Shown: positions 26,218-35,222 of the stretch, piece after piece
Position numbering within the stretch: position 1 is the first letter of the stretch
Layout of the letters: every line of letters begins with the position of its first letter
Assembly (NCBI RefSeq): GCF_008638345.1
Contig: NZ_VTVA01000008.1
Coordinates: forward strand, 123,514 to 187,513
Origin: Pseudomonas saliphila
GTDB taxonomy: Bacteria; Pseudomonadota; Gammaproteobacteria; Pseudomonadales; Pseudomonadaceae
Reading direction: 5' to 3'
DNA length: 64,000 bases
Position numbers and translations under genes: made by a program
The notes under the pieces: generated by a model
What the model saw: only the letters and a program-made list of their open reading frames with translations
Database searches by the model: none
Told to the model about the DNA's origin: nothing

Positions 26218-27065
26218 GCCGACTGATTGGGATCCTGCGTTTCCTCGTCCAGCCAGGTGCCACAATATTTGCAGTACCGCGCATTGCGTTCATGCTCGCT
26301 TTTACCACAACCAGGGCAGGCCTCCGCCGAGTAGCGCTCCTGGCGCAACGCATTGATCACCTCGACTGAAAACACGCCGATGGGCAGCGCAATGATCGAG
26401 TAGCCGATCAGCATGATCATCATCGAAATGAACTGCCCCAAGGGCGTGATCGGCGTGATATCGCCATATCCCACCGTCGTCAGGGTAACCACGCCCCAGT
26501 AGATCGCCTTGGGAATACTGGTAAACCCCGCTTCGGGGGGTTCGATCAGATACAACAGCGAGGAAAATATCGTAACCAGCATCAGTACCGAGAACAGAAA
26601 CAACATGATCTGTCCGCGGCTGCGTGCCAGGGCGTCGAGCAACAAACGCCCCTGCCCCACCAGCGACATCATCTCCAGAACCCGGAACAGACGCAGTGTG
26701 CGCAGCAAACGGATGACCACCAGCGTCTGCGCACCGGGGAGGATCAGCGCCAACCAGGTGGGCAGCACCGCCAGCAGATCGATCACGCCGTAGAAACTTC
26801 GCAGATACAACCAGGGTTTTTCCAGGCAGTAGATGCGCAGTCCCAGCTCGATGGTAAAAAGCACGGTCACGGCCCATTCCAGCCGATAGAAAAGCACACC
26901 GAAACGCTCGTGGTAGGACGCAACGCTGTCCAGCAGCACCACGGCGACGCTGAGCAATATCAGCCCCGCCAGGGCAATATCGAAGCCTTTGGCCAGACGC
27001 GAATCCGACTCGAAGATTATCTGGAACAGCCTGGTCTTGAGTTGTCCGCCTGCAGGCTTGAGCAT
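26214..27065 (-). CDS. Voltage-gated potassium channel-type ion transporter with C-terminal zinc ribbon
   Basis: Six-helix inner-membrane cation channel, 283 residues. The S4 helix carries arginines at three-residue spacing (R119, R122, R125, R128), the pore has the K+-selectivity filter TVGYGD (197-202), and S6 follows. After S6 a short linker leads to a CxxC-x11-CxxC zinc ribbon (C250, C253, C265, C268) in place of the RCK domain of Kch. Ribbon-tailed channels like this occur in gamma-proteobacteria. The metal site may gate or anchor the channel; this is inference. Convergent with the phosphodiesterase gene and downstream of selO. Confidence 0.9.
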   Translation of the reverse strand: MLKPAGGQLKTRLFQIIFESDSRLAKGFDIALAGLILLSVAVVLLDSVASYHERFGVLFYRLEWAVTVLFTIELGLRIYCLEKPWLYLRSFYGVIDLLAVLPTWLALILPGAQTLVVIRLLRTLRLFRVLEMMSLVGQGRLLLDALARSRGQIMLFLFSVLMLVTIFSSLLYLIEPPEAGFTSIPKAIYWGVVTLTTVGYGDITPITPLGQFISMMIMLIGYSIIALPIGVFSVEVINALRQERYSAEACPGCGKSEHERNARYCKYCGTWLDEETQDPNQSA

Positions 27066-27085
27066 CCACTGTTTCCTGTGTTGAG

Positions 27086-28570
27086 TCAGGTCCCGCAGAA
27101 GGTACGTGCCACCACCTGTTCTGCACGCGGTGGCATAGCGTAGCGGGCATCCCCCTCATCATAGCTGCAAGGCGCTGCGAGGCGCTCGACCAACCGGTGA
27201 AACGGCTCGAAATCATCCTTGTCAGTCGCCGCCTGGATCACCTCCTCGACCAGATGATTGCGTGGAATGAACACCGGGTTCAACGCCAGCATCTCCTGTT
27301 GCCGCTCAGCTATTGGCGCTTGCTCACGGCCAAGCTGGGCCCGCCACTTCTTCAGCCATGGCTGAAGGCTTTCTGGCAGTTCAAAGATATTCGCGACGCT
27401 GGACTGATCCGGCGTCGGCCCGGCCAACTCGGCCAGACGACGGAACGTCAACGTGTAGTCGGCGCTTGCTTCGTGCATCGTTTGCAGCAGCTCGGTCACC
27501 AGTGCCTTGCTCTTCTCATTGGTACGGGTCAGCCCGAGCTTGCGCCGCATCAGATCGTCGTAGGCATCCAGATACTGCTTCTCATAGGCGTCGATTGCCT
27601 GCTGCCCGGCCAGCACCGCCGCGTCTTCATCCTCGTCGAGTAGCGGCAGCAGTGCGCGCGCCAGCCAGGCGAGGTTCCACTGGGCGATGCCTGGCTGATT
27701 GGAATAGGCGTAGCGTCCGCGCTCATCAATGGAGCTGAACACCTTGTCCGGATGGTAGGCGTCCATGAACGCACAGGGGCCATAATCCACGGTATCGCCG
27801 GATACCAGCATGTTGTCGGTATTCATTACGCCGTGGATGAACCCCAGCTGCTGCCACTCGGCAACCAGATTGGCCTGGCGTGCGATCACTGCCTGCAGCA
27901 GCGCCACATAGGGCCGTTCGGCGTTGGCTGCCGCCGGATAATGACGTTTGATGACATGGTCAGCGAGTATGTGCACCGCCTCATGATCATCGCGGGCGGC
28001 AAAATACTGAAAGGTGCCGATGCGGATGTGGCTTGCCGACACGCGCGTCAATATGGCTCCGGGCAGGCTGCGCTCGCGTCGCACCTTCTCGCCAGTCGTG
28101 ACCGCAGCCAGACTACGCGATGTCGGCACGCCCAGTGCGGCCATTGCCTCGCTGACGATGTACTCACGCAGTACCGGGCCGAGCGGTGAACGACCGTCGC
28201 CACCACGCGAATAGGGCGTGCGCCCGGAACCCTTGAGCTGAATATCAAAACGTTGTCCTCGGGGATCAATCACCTCGCCTAGCAGCACTGCGCGTCCGTC
28301 ACCCAGACGCGGATTCCAGCCGCCGAACTGGTGGGCGGCATAGACCGTAGCAATCGGCTCGGAGCCCGGTGCCAGCTGGTTGCCAGCGAGCACCTGCAGG
28401 GCTTCGGGCGAGTTCAGCCATTCGAGCGATATACCCAACTGCCGTGCCAGATCCTCGTTAATGCGGATCATCCGCGGCGCCTTGACGGGCTCGGGCGCCT
28501 GACGGGTATAGAAACGATCCGGCAATCGCAGGTAACTGTTATCGAATCTCGGGCTGTTGACCTGGCTCAC
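27086..28570 (-). CDS. selO: Protein adenylyltransferase SelO (YdiU)
   Basis: Pseudokinase-fold enzyme that transfers AMP from ATP to protein Ser/Thr/Tyr and is tied to redox stress; 494 residues, normal for the family. Visible: YAAHQFGGWNPRLGDGRAVLLGE, the ATP-binding LKGSGRTPYSRGGDGR, REYIVSEAMAALGVPTSRSL, HGVMNTDNMLVSGDTVDYGPCAFMD (split metal and catalytic motifs) and SNQPGIAQWNL. The bacterial protein has no selenocysteine; this one ends ARTFCGT, with cysteine near the C terminus where eukaryotic forms have Sec. The ATG at 28570 begins MSQVNSPRFDN. Confidence 0.94.
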   Translation of the reverse strand: MSQVNSPRFDNSYLRLPDRFYTRQAPEPVKAPRMIRINEDLARQLGISLEWLNSPEALQVLAGNQLAPGSEPIATVYAAHQFGGWNPRLGDGRAVLLGEVIDPRGQRFDIQLKGSGRTPYSRGGDGRSPLGPVLREYIVSEAMAALGVPTSRSLAAVTTGEKVRRERSLPGAILTRVSASHIRIGTFQYFAARDDHEAVHILADHVIKRHYPAAANAERPYVALLQAVIARQANLVAEWQQLGFIHGVMNTDNMLVSGDTVDYGPCAFMDAYHPDKVFSSIDERGRYAYSNQPGIAQWNLAWLARALLPLLDEDEDAAVLAGQQAIDAYEKQYLDAYDDLMRRKLGLTRTNEKSKALVTELLQTMHEASADYTLTFRRLAELAGPTPDQSSVANIFELPESLQPWLKKWRAQLGREQAPIAERQQEMLALNPVFIPRNHLVEEVIQAATDKDDFEPFHRLVERLAAPCSYDEGDARYAMPPRAEQVVARTFCGT

Positions 28571-28931
28571 TAATGCCTCCAGAAGACGTCAATGTGATGG
28601 TTGAATTATCCAGCGGTCCCAGGCCCGGCTTGATGCTTTCATCAATCAAGCGAAACCGCTCTAAGACGCCTATTACAGACGAGTTTACCGATAAATCAAG
28701 GATAGGCCAGCCTAGTGTGAGACGAACAACCGAGCGCTCGCCGGCAGACGGGCTGTATCCCGGTCCGACATCGCATTCCGCTGTCTGTGCCGACTGTCTC
28801 GCGAGCCTCCATTAGGACCCGGCTCACGGAACAGTTCACAAAAGTGTCCTACTCTCTGAACGATTGCTGATTATGTGTCTTCAGCCGTGGCAACGCAGCA
28901 ATGGCTTTCCAACAATAAAAGAGGATTCGGC
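28571..28931. other. Non-coding divergent interval selO / lipoprotein lipase
   Basis: 361 bases carrying the promoters of two divergent genes. No convincing -35/-10 pair, operator or small gene seen. A short imperfect inverted repeat (CTTGATG..CATCAA near 28631) is the only structure. Confidence 0.55.
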
Positions 28932-30863
28932 ATGAATGATTATGGACAGCGCGCGGGTCTCCGCGGCGCAGCGATATCACTTCTTCTCTCCCTGTCTCTG
29001 GCCGGATGCAGCTCAGGATCCGACTCGGATAATGATAACCCTCAGCATCCCGACCCGGACCCAAACCCGGCGGAGGTATCCGAGGGCGTTTTTCTTGATA
29101 GCCCGGTGGCAGGCATTACCTACGAAACACCCAGCCAGAACGGCACCACCACCCAAGGCGGTGTTTTCACGTACCAGGAAGGTGAACCGGTGACCTTCTC
29201 ACTGGCAGGTATCGAGCTTGGTTCCGCCGTCGGACAGCCAGTGCTGACCCCGAAGGATATCCTGGCAGACGCCGAACAGATCGGTGATCCCGCAGTGATC
29301 AATATGTCGCGCTTTCTGCAATCACTGGATGCCGACGGCGATCTCACCAATGGTATCGGCATCACGCCGGAGATTATCGCCGCCATCGAAGCCAACAACA
29401 CCCTGGGTTCGACGATCGACTGGGCTGACACCCAAGGCTTTGAGGCGGCCATGACTGGGCCGGAGGGTTTGCTGTCGGCACTCAATGCAGAGGCGGTATT
29501 TGCCGAAAACGCGCAAGCGGGACAGCGTGAATTGCGCAGTGCGCTGCAGGCCTGGACCCATCTGCAGGACTCGCTCGACAAGCAAGCCGGCAAGCCGGTC
29601 GACCACTCCCTGCGGCCGGTACTCTTCATCCACGGCGGCGCAGGTTCCGCCTCCCAATTTGAATCACAGGCGCAGCGCTTTCTGGCCAATGGGTATCCCC
29701 GCTCGCATCTGGCCGTATTCGAATACGACACCAGCAATCCCACCGGCATCACTGATCCGGCAGTCACAGCCGAGCGCCACGCCCGACTTAATGCACTGAT
29801 CGACGAGTTACTGCGCACTACCGGCGCAGAGCAGATTGATCTGATGGGTCATTCGCTGGGCACATTCGTTAGTGCAATCTATCTGGCATCGCCTCAGCAC
29901 GCGGCCAAGGTGGCGCACTATGTAAACATCGACGGCCGCCCAGCGGATGCACCGCCTGGTCAGGTGCCGACCCTGGCGCTGTGGGGGCAATATGTAACCG
30001 AGGAAGTTACCGGCGCGGAAAACATCTATCCCGAGCCGGACGCCCCGGTTGGACACATTGAGGTAGCCACGTCAGCTGACTCCTTCACCCGTATGTTCCG
30101 CTTCTTCAACGACCGCGAACCGACCACCAATCAGGTTCCGCCGGCCGAGGGTGATGAAGTATGGATTGCGGGGCAGGCAAACATATTCCCGCAGAATATC
30201 GGCGCAGCGGGCACCACACTCAGAGTGTTTGAGGTCGATCCGGCGAGCGGCATCCGTCTGGCGGATATGCCGGTATATGAAACACCAATCAACAATACCG
30301 GTGAGTGGGGCCCCGTACGCGTGGTAAAAGGCTCCACCTACGAGTTCGGCCTGATCCGGGATGTCGAAAATGCCGACCATTTCTTCTATCGGGAAGGATA
30401 CCTTCAGGACAGCCATTTCGTGCGTTTGAATACATCGCTACCCGGCAGCGGAGTCGGAGCTCTTCTGTCGCGCAGTCCAGCACATACGAACCTGAATATC
30501 GGCCGAGACAAGGAGCTATGGGGCGATCAGGGAGACAGTAATGATGTATTAACAGTGAACGGGACAAACCTGATAACAGCCGAAACCGCTCCGCTTCTGG
30601 ACCGACTCAGCAGTCTTTTCCTGCACGATCGGGGCGCTGACCAGCAGAGTGCACCCGGAACACCTGACCCGACGCTCGGGGCGATCCCCTTTATATCCAG
30701 CGTGGATCTGTACCTGCCTGCAGCCTCTCCGCCCGATAACATTATCGCCATAGAGCTGACGCCGCGCGGTGGCGAGGGTGCTACGCAGCTGATCAACGTG
30801 CCTAACTGGCCTTCGAGTGAAGTACGTTCGATTTCTGTGCAGTTCCGCGACTATCTGCAGTAA
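28932..30863 (+). CDS. Lipoprotein with lipase-like alpha/beta hydrolase domain
   Basis: Exported, lipid-anchored predicted esterase or lipase, 643 residues. Lipobox LAGC puts the lipidated Cys at 26, followed by an acidic spacer of PDPDP type. Residues about 50-215 form an N-terminal domain (GVFLDSPVAGITYETPS, SLDADGDLTNGIGITPEI), seen in other surface lipoproteins. The hydrolase core has oxyanion FIHGGAGSAS (from 232), nucleophile GHSLG with S308, and YLASPQHAAKVAHYVNIDG. A C-terminal beta-rich part (about 380-643) may bind substrate or surface. AGAGGA precedes the ATG at 28932. Resembles secreted lipase-like enzymes of marine pseudomonads; substrate unknown. Confidence 0.82.
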   Translation: MNDYGQRAGLRGAAISLLLSLSLAGCSSGSDSDNDNPQHPDPDPNPAEVSEGVFLDSPVAGITYETPSQNGTTTQGGVFTYQEGEPVTFSLAGIELGSAVGQPVLTPKDILADAEQIGDPAVINMSRFLQSLDADGDLTNGIGITPEIIAAIEANNTLGSTIDWADTQGFEAAMTGPEGLLSALNAEAVFAENAQAGQRELRSALQAWTHLQDSLDKQAGKPVDHSLRPVLFIHGGAGSASQFESQAQRFLANGYPRSHLAVFEYDTSNPTGITDPAVTAERHARLNALIDELLRTTGAEQIDLMGHSLGTFVSAIYLASPQHAAKVAHYVNIDGRPADAPPGQVPTLALWGQYVTEEVTGAENIYPEPDAPVGHIEVATSADSFTRMFRFFNDREPTTNQVPPAEGDEVWIAGQANIFPQNIGAAGTTLRVFEVDPASGIRLADMPVYETPINNTGEWGPVRVVKGSTYEFGLIRDVENADHFFYREGYLQDSHFVRLNTSLPGSGVGALLSRSPAHTNLNIGRDKELWGDQGDSNDVLTVNGTNLITAETAPLLDRLSSLFLHDRGADQQSAPGTPDPTLGAIPFISSVDLYLPAASPPDNIIAIELTPRGGEGATQLINVPNWPSSEVRSISVQFRDYLQ

Positions 30864-30886
30864 ACCCTCCTGCAATAAACCCCTAC

Positions 30887-30910
30887 GCGCCCCACCTCGT
30901 GGGGCGCTTT
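30887..30910 (+). terminator. Rho-independent terminator of the lipase-like gene
   Basis: GCGCCCCAC and GTGGGGCGC form a 9-bp stem with loop CTC, followed by TTTCCTTACTT, 23 bases past the stop. It also abuts the end of the convergent DUF3087 gene. Confidence 0.85.
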
Positions 30911-30912
30911 CC

Positions 30913-31449
30913 TTACTTGACGCGCTTACCGTAGCCTTTGACGGCTTCCAGCCAGTGCGGATCCAGACGGGGTTGATCCTCGGCAAGTCCCTGCGCTTCC
31001 AGTCGCTGGCGATGCGCTTCACTCTCGACGCGAAGCTCTGCCAGGGCGCTGGTATTACCGTCAAGCTGATGCATTTGCGTCAGACCCTGATGGTAGAAAC
31101 GCAAGAGCTTCATCGCCTCCGGATCATTGGCCGCCACGCCGGCTTCGACCTGGTGCATGACATTGGTCACGCTCATCAGGCTGCGTTTGAGCTGCCAGCC
31201 GTAGCGTGCAGCCGCCATGAACGGTTTGTCCCACAACAACCCGCGCACGATGAAACTGGTGAGCAGTAACCCCGTGAGCACCCCCGCCAGATTCCAGATG
31301 AAATTATTGCCACTTGGCTCGCCGAGCACCGCGACCGCCAGCGACGACAAGCTCAAGGCGGACACCACGAATATCGCCACCACAATCAGGGTACTGCGCC
31401 GTGTCTGTTTGCGGTACGCCTCCGGGTCCAGCGGCTGTATTTCAAACAT
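30913..31449 (-). CDS. DUF3087 family membrane protein
   Basis: Inner-membrane protein of 178 residues with two helices near the N terminus (about 20-42 and 50-70), followed by a cytoplasmic helical domain (SVTNVMHQVEAG, LLRFYHQGLTQMHQLDGNTS). The pattern fits DUF3087, common in Pseudomonas and without known function. Its start overlaps the end of the DsbA-family gene by 8 bases, implying cotranscription and translational coupling. Confidence 0.8.
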   Translation of the reverse strand: MFEIQPLDPEAYRKQTRRSTLIVVAIFVVSALSLSSLAVAVLGEPSGNNFIWNLAGVLTGLLLTSFIVRGLLWDKPFMAAARYGWQLKRSLMSVTNVMHQVEAGVAANDPEAMKLLRFYHQGLTQMHQLDGNTSALAELRVESEAHRQRLEAQGLAEDQPRLDPHWLEAVKGYGKRVK

Positions 31450-32095
31450 TGGGCGTGCCGGAGGCGATATCCCGGAAGGCAGTGGCTAGCGCGTCAGGCT
31501 CCTGCGCCCCGGCAATCATGTACTGCTCGTTGATGATGAACGCCGGCACGCCGGTGACCCCAGCCTGCCGATAACGCTCCTCATCAGCGCGTACCGCGTC
31601 GGCATAGCGCTGCGAGGCCAGCACGGCCTTGGCCTCATCGGCATCAAGACCAATGGATTCAACACAGCGCAGCAACACCTGCTCATCGGAAACGTTTTCC
31701 GCGCGACCGAAATAGGCGTCGAACAAGGCCTGCTTCATCTGCGTTTGCTGCCCCTGCTCCCCGGCCCACTTGACCAGCCGGTGCGCATCGAAGGTATTGG
31801 CGGTGCGGCGCTGCTGCATCTTCTCGAAATTCAGGCCAAGCTCGTTGGCGATGCTGATCATATTGGCCTGGGATGCCTCCATCTCGCTTTCGCTACGGCC
31901 ATATTTTCGGCTCAGCGCCTCCAGGATCGGCTCTCCTTCGCCCGAGGCGTCCGGGTTCAGTTCAAAGGCATGCCAGGTAACCGTGAATTCCAGCTCACCT
32001 TTGAGCGCAGCCATGGCGCGCTCCAGTCGAGCGTAGCCGATGGCGCACCAGGGACAGGCAATATCCGAGACGATATCGATGTGTAATGTGTTCAT
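31442..32095 (-). CDS. FrnE-type DsbA family oxidoreductase
   Basis: Cytoplasmic thioredoxin-fold protein, 217 residues, no signal peptide. Active-site CPWC at 14-17 in DIACPWCAIGYARLE, conserved WHAFELNPD, NTFDAHRLVKWA, and the cis-proline loop GVTGVPAFIINEQYMIAGAQ. FrnE homologues isomerise or reduce disulfides and are linked to oxidative-stress tolerance. DUF3087 overlaps downstream. Divergent from the DUF1538 operon. Confidence 0.92.
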   Translation of the reverse strand: MNTLHIDIVSDIACPWCAIGYARLERAMAALKGELEFTVTWHAFELNPDASGEGEPILEALSRKYGRSESEMEASQANMISIANELGLNFEKMQQRRTANTFDAHRLVKWAGEQGQQTQMKQALFDAYFGRAENVSDEQVLLRCVESIGLDADEAKAVLASQRYADAVRADEERYRQAGVTGVPAFIINEQYMIAGAQEPDALATAFRDIASGTPNV

Positions 32096-32304
32096 GAACT
32101 GCTCCGAAATGAGGGGTTGCGAGAGAGGTTTAGAACCATGGTGGCAGCTGCGAGGATCTTTGGAAACAGCGGCTTCAACCCGCCGAGCGCCCAGACCGCG
32201 GCGGCGCGCCTATCCAATTCACGACGGGGCCCTACGCGGCTTGCTGGTAGCGCCTGGTTTGCGTCAGAATCGGTGCTTTCAGGCCAACAGAATAAAAGGA
32301 CAGC

Positions 32305-33801
32305 GTGGTCTACCTCAAAGCCTTTTCCCACGCACTCTTGCATGCCTTCAAGAACCTGCTGCCCATCATCGTGGTGGTGGTGTTCTTCCAGCTGGCGATT
32401 CTGCAGCAGGTTCCGGAAAACACCCTGAGCATGGTAATAGGCTTGGGTATCGTGGCCGTAGGTGTCGCGCTGTTCCTGCAAGGGCTGGAGCTGAGCATAT
32501 TTCCCGTCGGTAAAAGCCTGTCCAACCAGTTTGCGCGTAAAGGGTCTGTGCCCATTCTGCTGGCGTTCGGATTTGCCATCGGGTTCTCCGCCGTGGTCGC
32601 AGAACCCGCATTGATTGCGGTGGCGCAGCAGGCTCAGGACATCAGCGAGGGACGGATCGATGCGCTGACGCTCAGGCTGCTGGTCGCCGTCTCAGTCGGC
32701 ATGGTGATAGCACTGGGCGTGTTTCGCACTATATTCGGCTACCCGCTGCACTGGTTCATGATTGGCGGGTACATCACTGTGGTGGTGATCACCTGGTTCG
32801 CCCCGGCGGAGATCATCGGCCTCGCCTATGATTCCGGCGGCGTCACCACCAATATTGTTACCGTCCCGTTGATCGCGGCGCTGGGTATTGGTCTCGCGGC
32901 GTCCATCCGGGGCCGTAATCCACTGATGGATGGCTTTGGCCTGGTGGCGCTGGCGGTGATGGTGCCGATGATTACCGTGCAGCTTTACGGCATATTCGTA
33001 TTCAGTGGAGCCGACCCAGGCGTCGAGATAATGACCACGGCGGGCGCGGACAAAGCTGCGATCTCCGGGCCGCTGAAGATGCTCCTGGATCTGGCCACCA
33101 TGTTCCGCGATGTCATTCCCATCATTCTGACCATCGTGTTCTTTCAGTACGTGGTGCTACGGAAAGCGCTGGCCAACCCGGCAAAGATCCTGTTTGGCTT
33201 TCTGCTGGTAATTCTGGGTCTCTACGCTTTTGTTGTGGGCCTGAAGATGGGGCTGTTCCCGATTGGCACCTCCATGGCCGAACAGCTGATCGGGCTCGAT
33301 AACTTCGCCTATGTCTACCTGTTTGCCTTCATGATCGGTTTTGCCACCACCATGGCGGAGCCGGCATTGATTGCGGTCGGCAAACAGGCCGAAGAGGCCG
33401 CATCCGGGCAGATCAACGGTAATGTCATCCGGATTCTGGTTGCCATTGGCGTGGCCATCGGCATCAGCATAGGGGTACACCGGATTATCGTCGGCGGCTC
33501 GATGCACTACTACATCATCGGCGGTTACACGCTGGTCATCATCCTGACAGCACTGGCGCCCCGGTATATCGTGGCACTTGCCTACGATCTGGGCGGCGTC
33601 ACCACCTCAGAGGTCACCGTTCCCCTGGTTACGGCGTTGGGTATCGGTCTGGCCACCCATATCGAAGGACGCAATGTGCTGATAGATGGCTTCGGCCTTA
33701 TTGCGTTCGCCTCCATATTCCCTATCGTTACGGTGATGGCCTACGCCATCATTATCCAATGGGTATCCGACCGTCATACTGCCAAAGAGGTTGACCGATG
33801 A
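32305..33801 (+). CDS. Duplicated DUF1538 membrane protein (probable transporter)
   Basis: Polytopic inner-membrane protein of 498 residues made of two homologous DUF1538 halves. Matching blocks are VVAEPALIAVAQQA and TMAEPALIAVGKQA; AYDSGGVTTNIVTVPLIAALGIGL and AYDLGGVTTSEVTVPLVTALGIGL; GRNPLMDGFGLVALA and GRNVLIDGFGLIAFA. Repeats of this sort usually make a pseudo-symmetric transporter. The start is a GTG at 32305 with AAAGGA upstream. Its stop overlaps the ATG of a PII-like gene (ATGA), and a CBS gene follows, so transport is probably gated by nucleotide binding. Substrate unknown; ion or bicarbonate transport is only a guess. Confidence 0.86.
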   Translation: MVYLKAFSHALLHAFKNLLPIIVVVVFFQLAILQQVPENTLSMVIGLGIVAVGVALFLQGLELSIFPVGKSLSNQFARKGSVPILLAFGFAIGFSAVVAEPALIAVAQQAQDISEGRIDALTLRLLVAVSVGMVIALGVFRTIFGYPLHWFMIGGYITVVVITWFAPAEIIGLAYDSGGVTTNIVTVPLIAALGIGLAASIRGRNPLMDGFGLVALAVMVPMITVQLYGIFVFSGADPGVEIMTTAGADKAAISGPLKMLLDLATMFRDVIPIILTIVFFQYVVLRKALANPAKILFGFLLVILGLYAFVVGLKMGLFPIGTSMAEQLIGLDNFAYVYLFAFMIGFATTMAEPALIAVGKQAEEAASGQINGNVIRILVAIGVAIGISIGVHRIIVGGSMHYYIIGGYTLVIILTALAPRYIVALAYDLGGVTTSEVTVPLVTALGIGLATHIEGRNVLIDGFGLIAFASIFPIVTVMAYAIIIQWVSDRHTAKEVDR

Positions 33802-34154
33802 AATTCTCTGCACTCATCACCATCGCTCCCGAAGACCTGGAGCAGCAGTGCATTGACTGCGCACGGGAGCTGGGCGCCGGTGGCATTACCATCATGTCTG
33901 CCCGGGGCATCAGCAACAACACACGTAAGACCTTTTTCGGCCTGACCTACGACGGCAGCCAGAGCGTACTGTTGATGGTGCTGGAAAAAAGCTTGTCGCT
34001 GGAAGTACTCAAGGCAATCCAGAAGATCCTGATGCCCACCAAGGAGGACTCTCAGGGCCTGGTGTTCACGGTGCCGCTGGACCATCTCGGGGGTATCGAT
34101 CTATCCCAGTTTGAAAAATTCGAACAACATCTCAAAGAATCCGATCTGGAGTGA
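33798..34154 (+). CDS. PII-like (GlnB-fold) regulatory protein
   Basis: 118-residue soluble protein with the PII ferredoxin-like order: strand (FSALITIAPEDLE), helix, strand with GAGGITIMSARGIS, T-loop region, strand VLLMVLEKSL, helix VLKAIQKIL. It lacks the conserved T-loop tyrosine region of GlnB, so it is a PII-like protein of the sort that controls a partner transporter (compare SbtB-SbtA). Overlaps DUF1538 by 4 bases; the CBS gene starts 6 bases after its stop. Family call rests on fold pattern and operon context. Confidence 0.72.
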   Translation: MKFSALITIAPEDLEQQCIDCARELGAGGITIMSARGISNNTRKTFFGLTYDGSQSVLLMVLEKSLSLEVLKAIQKILMPTKEDSQGLVFTVPLDHLGGIDLSQFEKFEQHLKESDLE

Positions 34155-34160
34155 GCAGGC

Positions 34161-34550
34161 ATGTTACTGGTCAATGATGTGATGGTGACTGACGTCGTCA
34201 CCGTATCGCCCTTCGCTAACCTTCGTGAGGCGCTAAGCCTGATGAAGCGACACAACCTCAAATCCCTGGTGGTGGATCAACAGACCCCCCATGACGCCTG
34301 GGGGCTGATTACCTACACCAACATCCTCAAAACGGTTATTGCGGAAGGCGGCGACATCGACCTGCTGAACGTTTATGACGTGTGCGCCAAACCGGCTCTT
34401 TCCGTCGGCAAAAGCCTGTCCGTCAAACAGGTGGCCAGCTTGATGACCCAGCACCGGGTCAAGCGCATTCTGGTGCTGGACGACAACCAGTTGCTCGGCT
34501 TTGTCTCCATGGATGACATCATGTCCGCCCTGCTCGAGCAGATTGAATAA
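34161..34550 (+). CDS. CBS-domain pair protein
   Basis: 129 residues forming one Bateman module. CBS1: VNDVMVTDVVTVSPFANLREALSLM with LVVDQ; CBS2: VYDVCAKPALSVGKSLSVKQVASLM with GFVSMDDIMSAL. CBS pairs bind adenine nucleotides and sense energy state or cyclic di-AMP/AMP in many transport systems. Third gene of the DUF1538 operon, 6 bases after the PII-like gene, suggesting two nucleotide-sensing inputs on one transporter. Confidence 0.9.
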   Translation: MLLVNDVMVTDVVTVSPFANLREALSLMKRHNLKSLVVDQQTPHDAWGLITYTNILKTVIAEGGDIDLLNVYDVCAKPALSVGKSLSVKQVASLMTQHRVKRILVLDDNQLLGFVSMDDIMSALLEQIE

Positions 34551-34638
34551 CCAGTCGGAAACCGGATCCACTGCGTTTCAAGAGTGGTTTAGTTGTAGGC
34601 TGTGCGCCTCAAACGACATCAACCAGGGTTCTGATGAC

Positions 34639-35082
34639 ATGTACGGCCTTCTGATACTTCTGCACATACTCGGCGCGACGGTCTGGACCGGTGGACACCT
34701 GATTCTGGCTTTTACCATTCTGCCGAGAGTGCTGCGTGAGCGGAGCCCCGCCGAGCTGCTGCGCTTCGAGTCGGCGTATGAGCGCATCGGCTTGCCGGCG
34801 CTGATCATCCAGGTGGTCACGGGGCTTATGCTGGCTTATCAACTGGTTCCCGATCCGGCCCGCTGGGTGGATCCCAGCGACGTCACTGGGCGACTGATCG
34901 GCGTGAAGCTTCTTCTGCTGGCAACCACTGTCTGCTTCGCACTGGATGCGCGCTTGCGGGTGATCCCGAACCTGTCTGAAGCCAAACTGGTGTCCATGGC
35001 CTGGCATATCATCCCGGTCACGTTGCTCAGCGTGCTCTTCGTCGTCGTGGGCGCTTCGTTCAGAACCGGCTGGTTCTATTGA
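34639..35082 (+). CDS. CopD-like four-helix membrane protein
   Basis: 147 residues, four transmembrane helices. Histidines in LLHILGATVWTGGHL (8 and 17) and in SMAWHIIPVTLL fit the CopD/HemJ superfamily, which often binds haem b or copper. No copC or partner lies nearby. The frame opens at 34501 inside the CBS gene, but the ATG at 34639 gives the natural start just before helix 1. It follows the CBS gene by 88 bases and could be a distal operon member. Confidence 0.78.
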   Translation: MYGLLILLHILGATVWTGGHLILAFTILPRVLRERSPAELLRFESAYERIGLPALIIQVVTGLMLAYQLVPDPARWVDPSDVTGRLIGVKLLLLATTVCFALDARLRVIPNLSEAKLVSMAWHIIPVTLLSVLFVVVGASFRTGWFY

Positions 35083-35222
35083 AGCTGGCGAGGCCCGGCC
35101 CACGCCGAATTAACTGCACTTGAGTTGAGAAATGGCGGAGTCGCTTCGCCACCTGACAGGTCTATCAGAGCAACGGCCTACTGAATGGCCACATCAGATC
35201 ATCACCAGCAAGGATATCTCCA

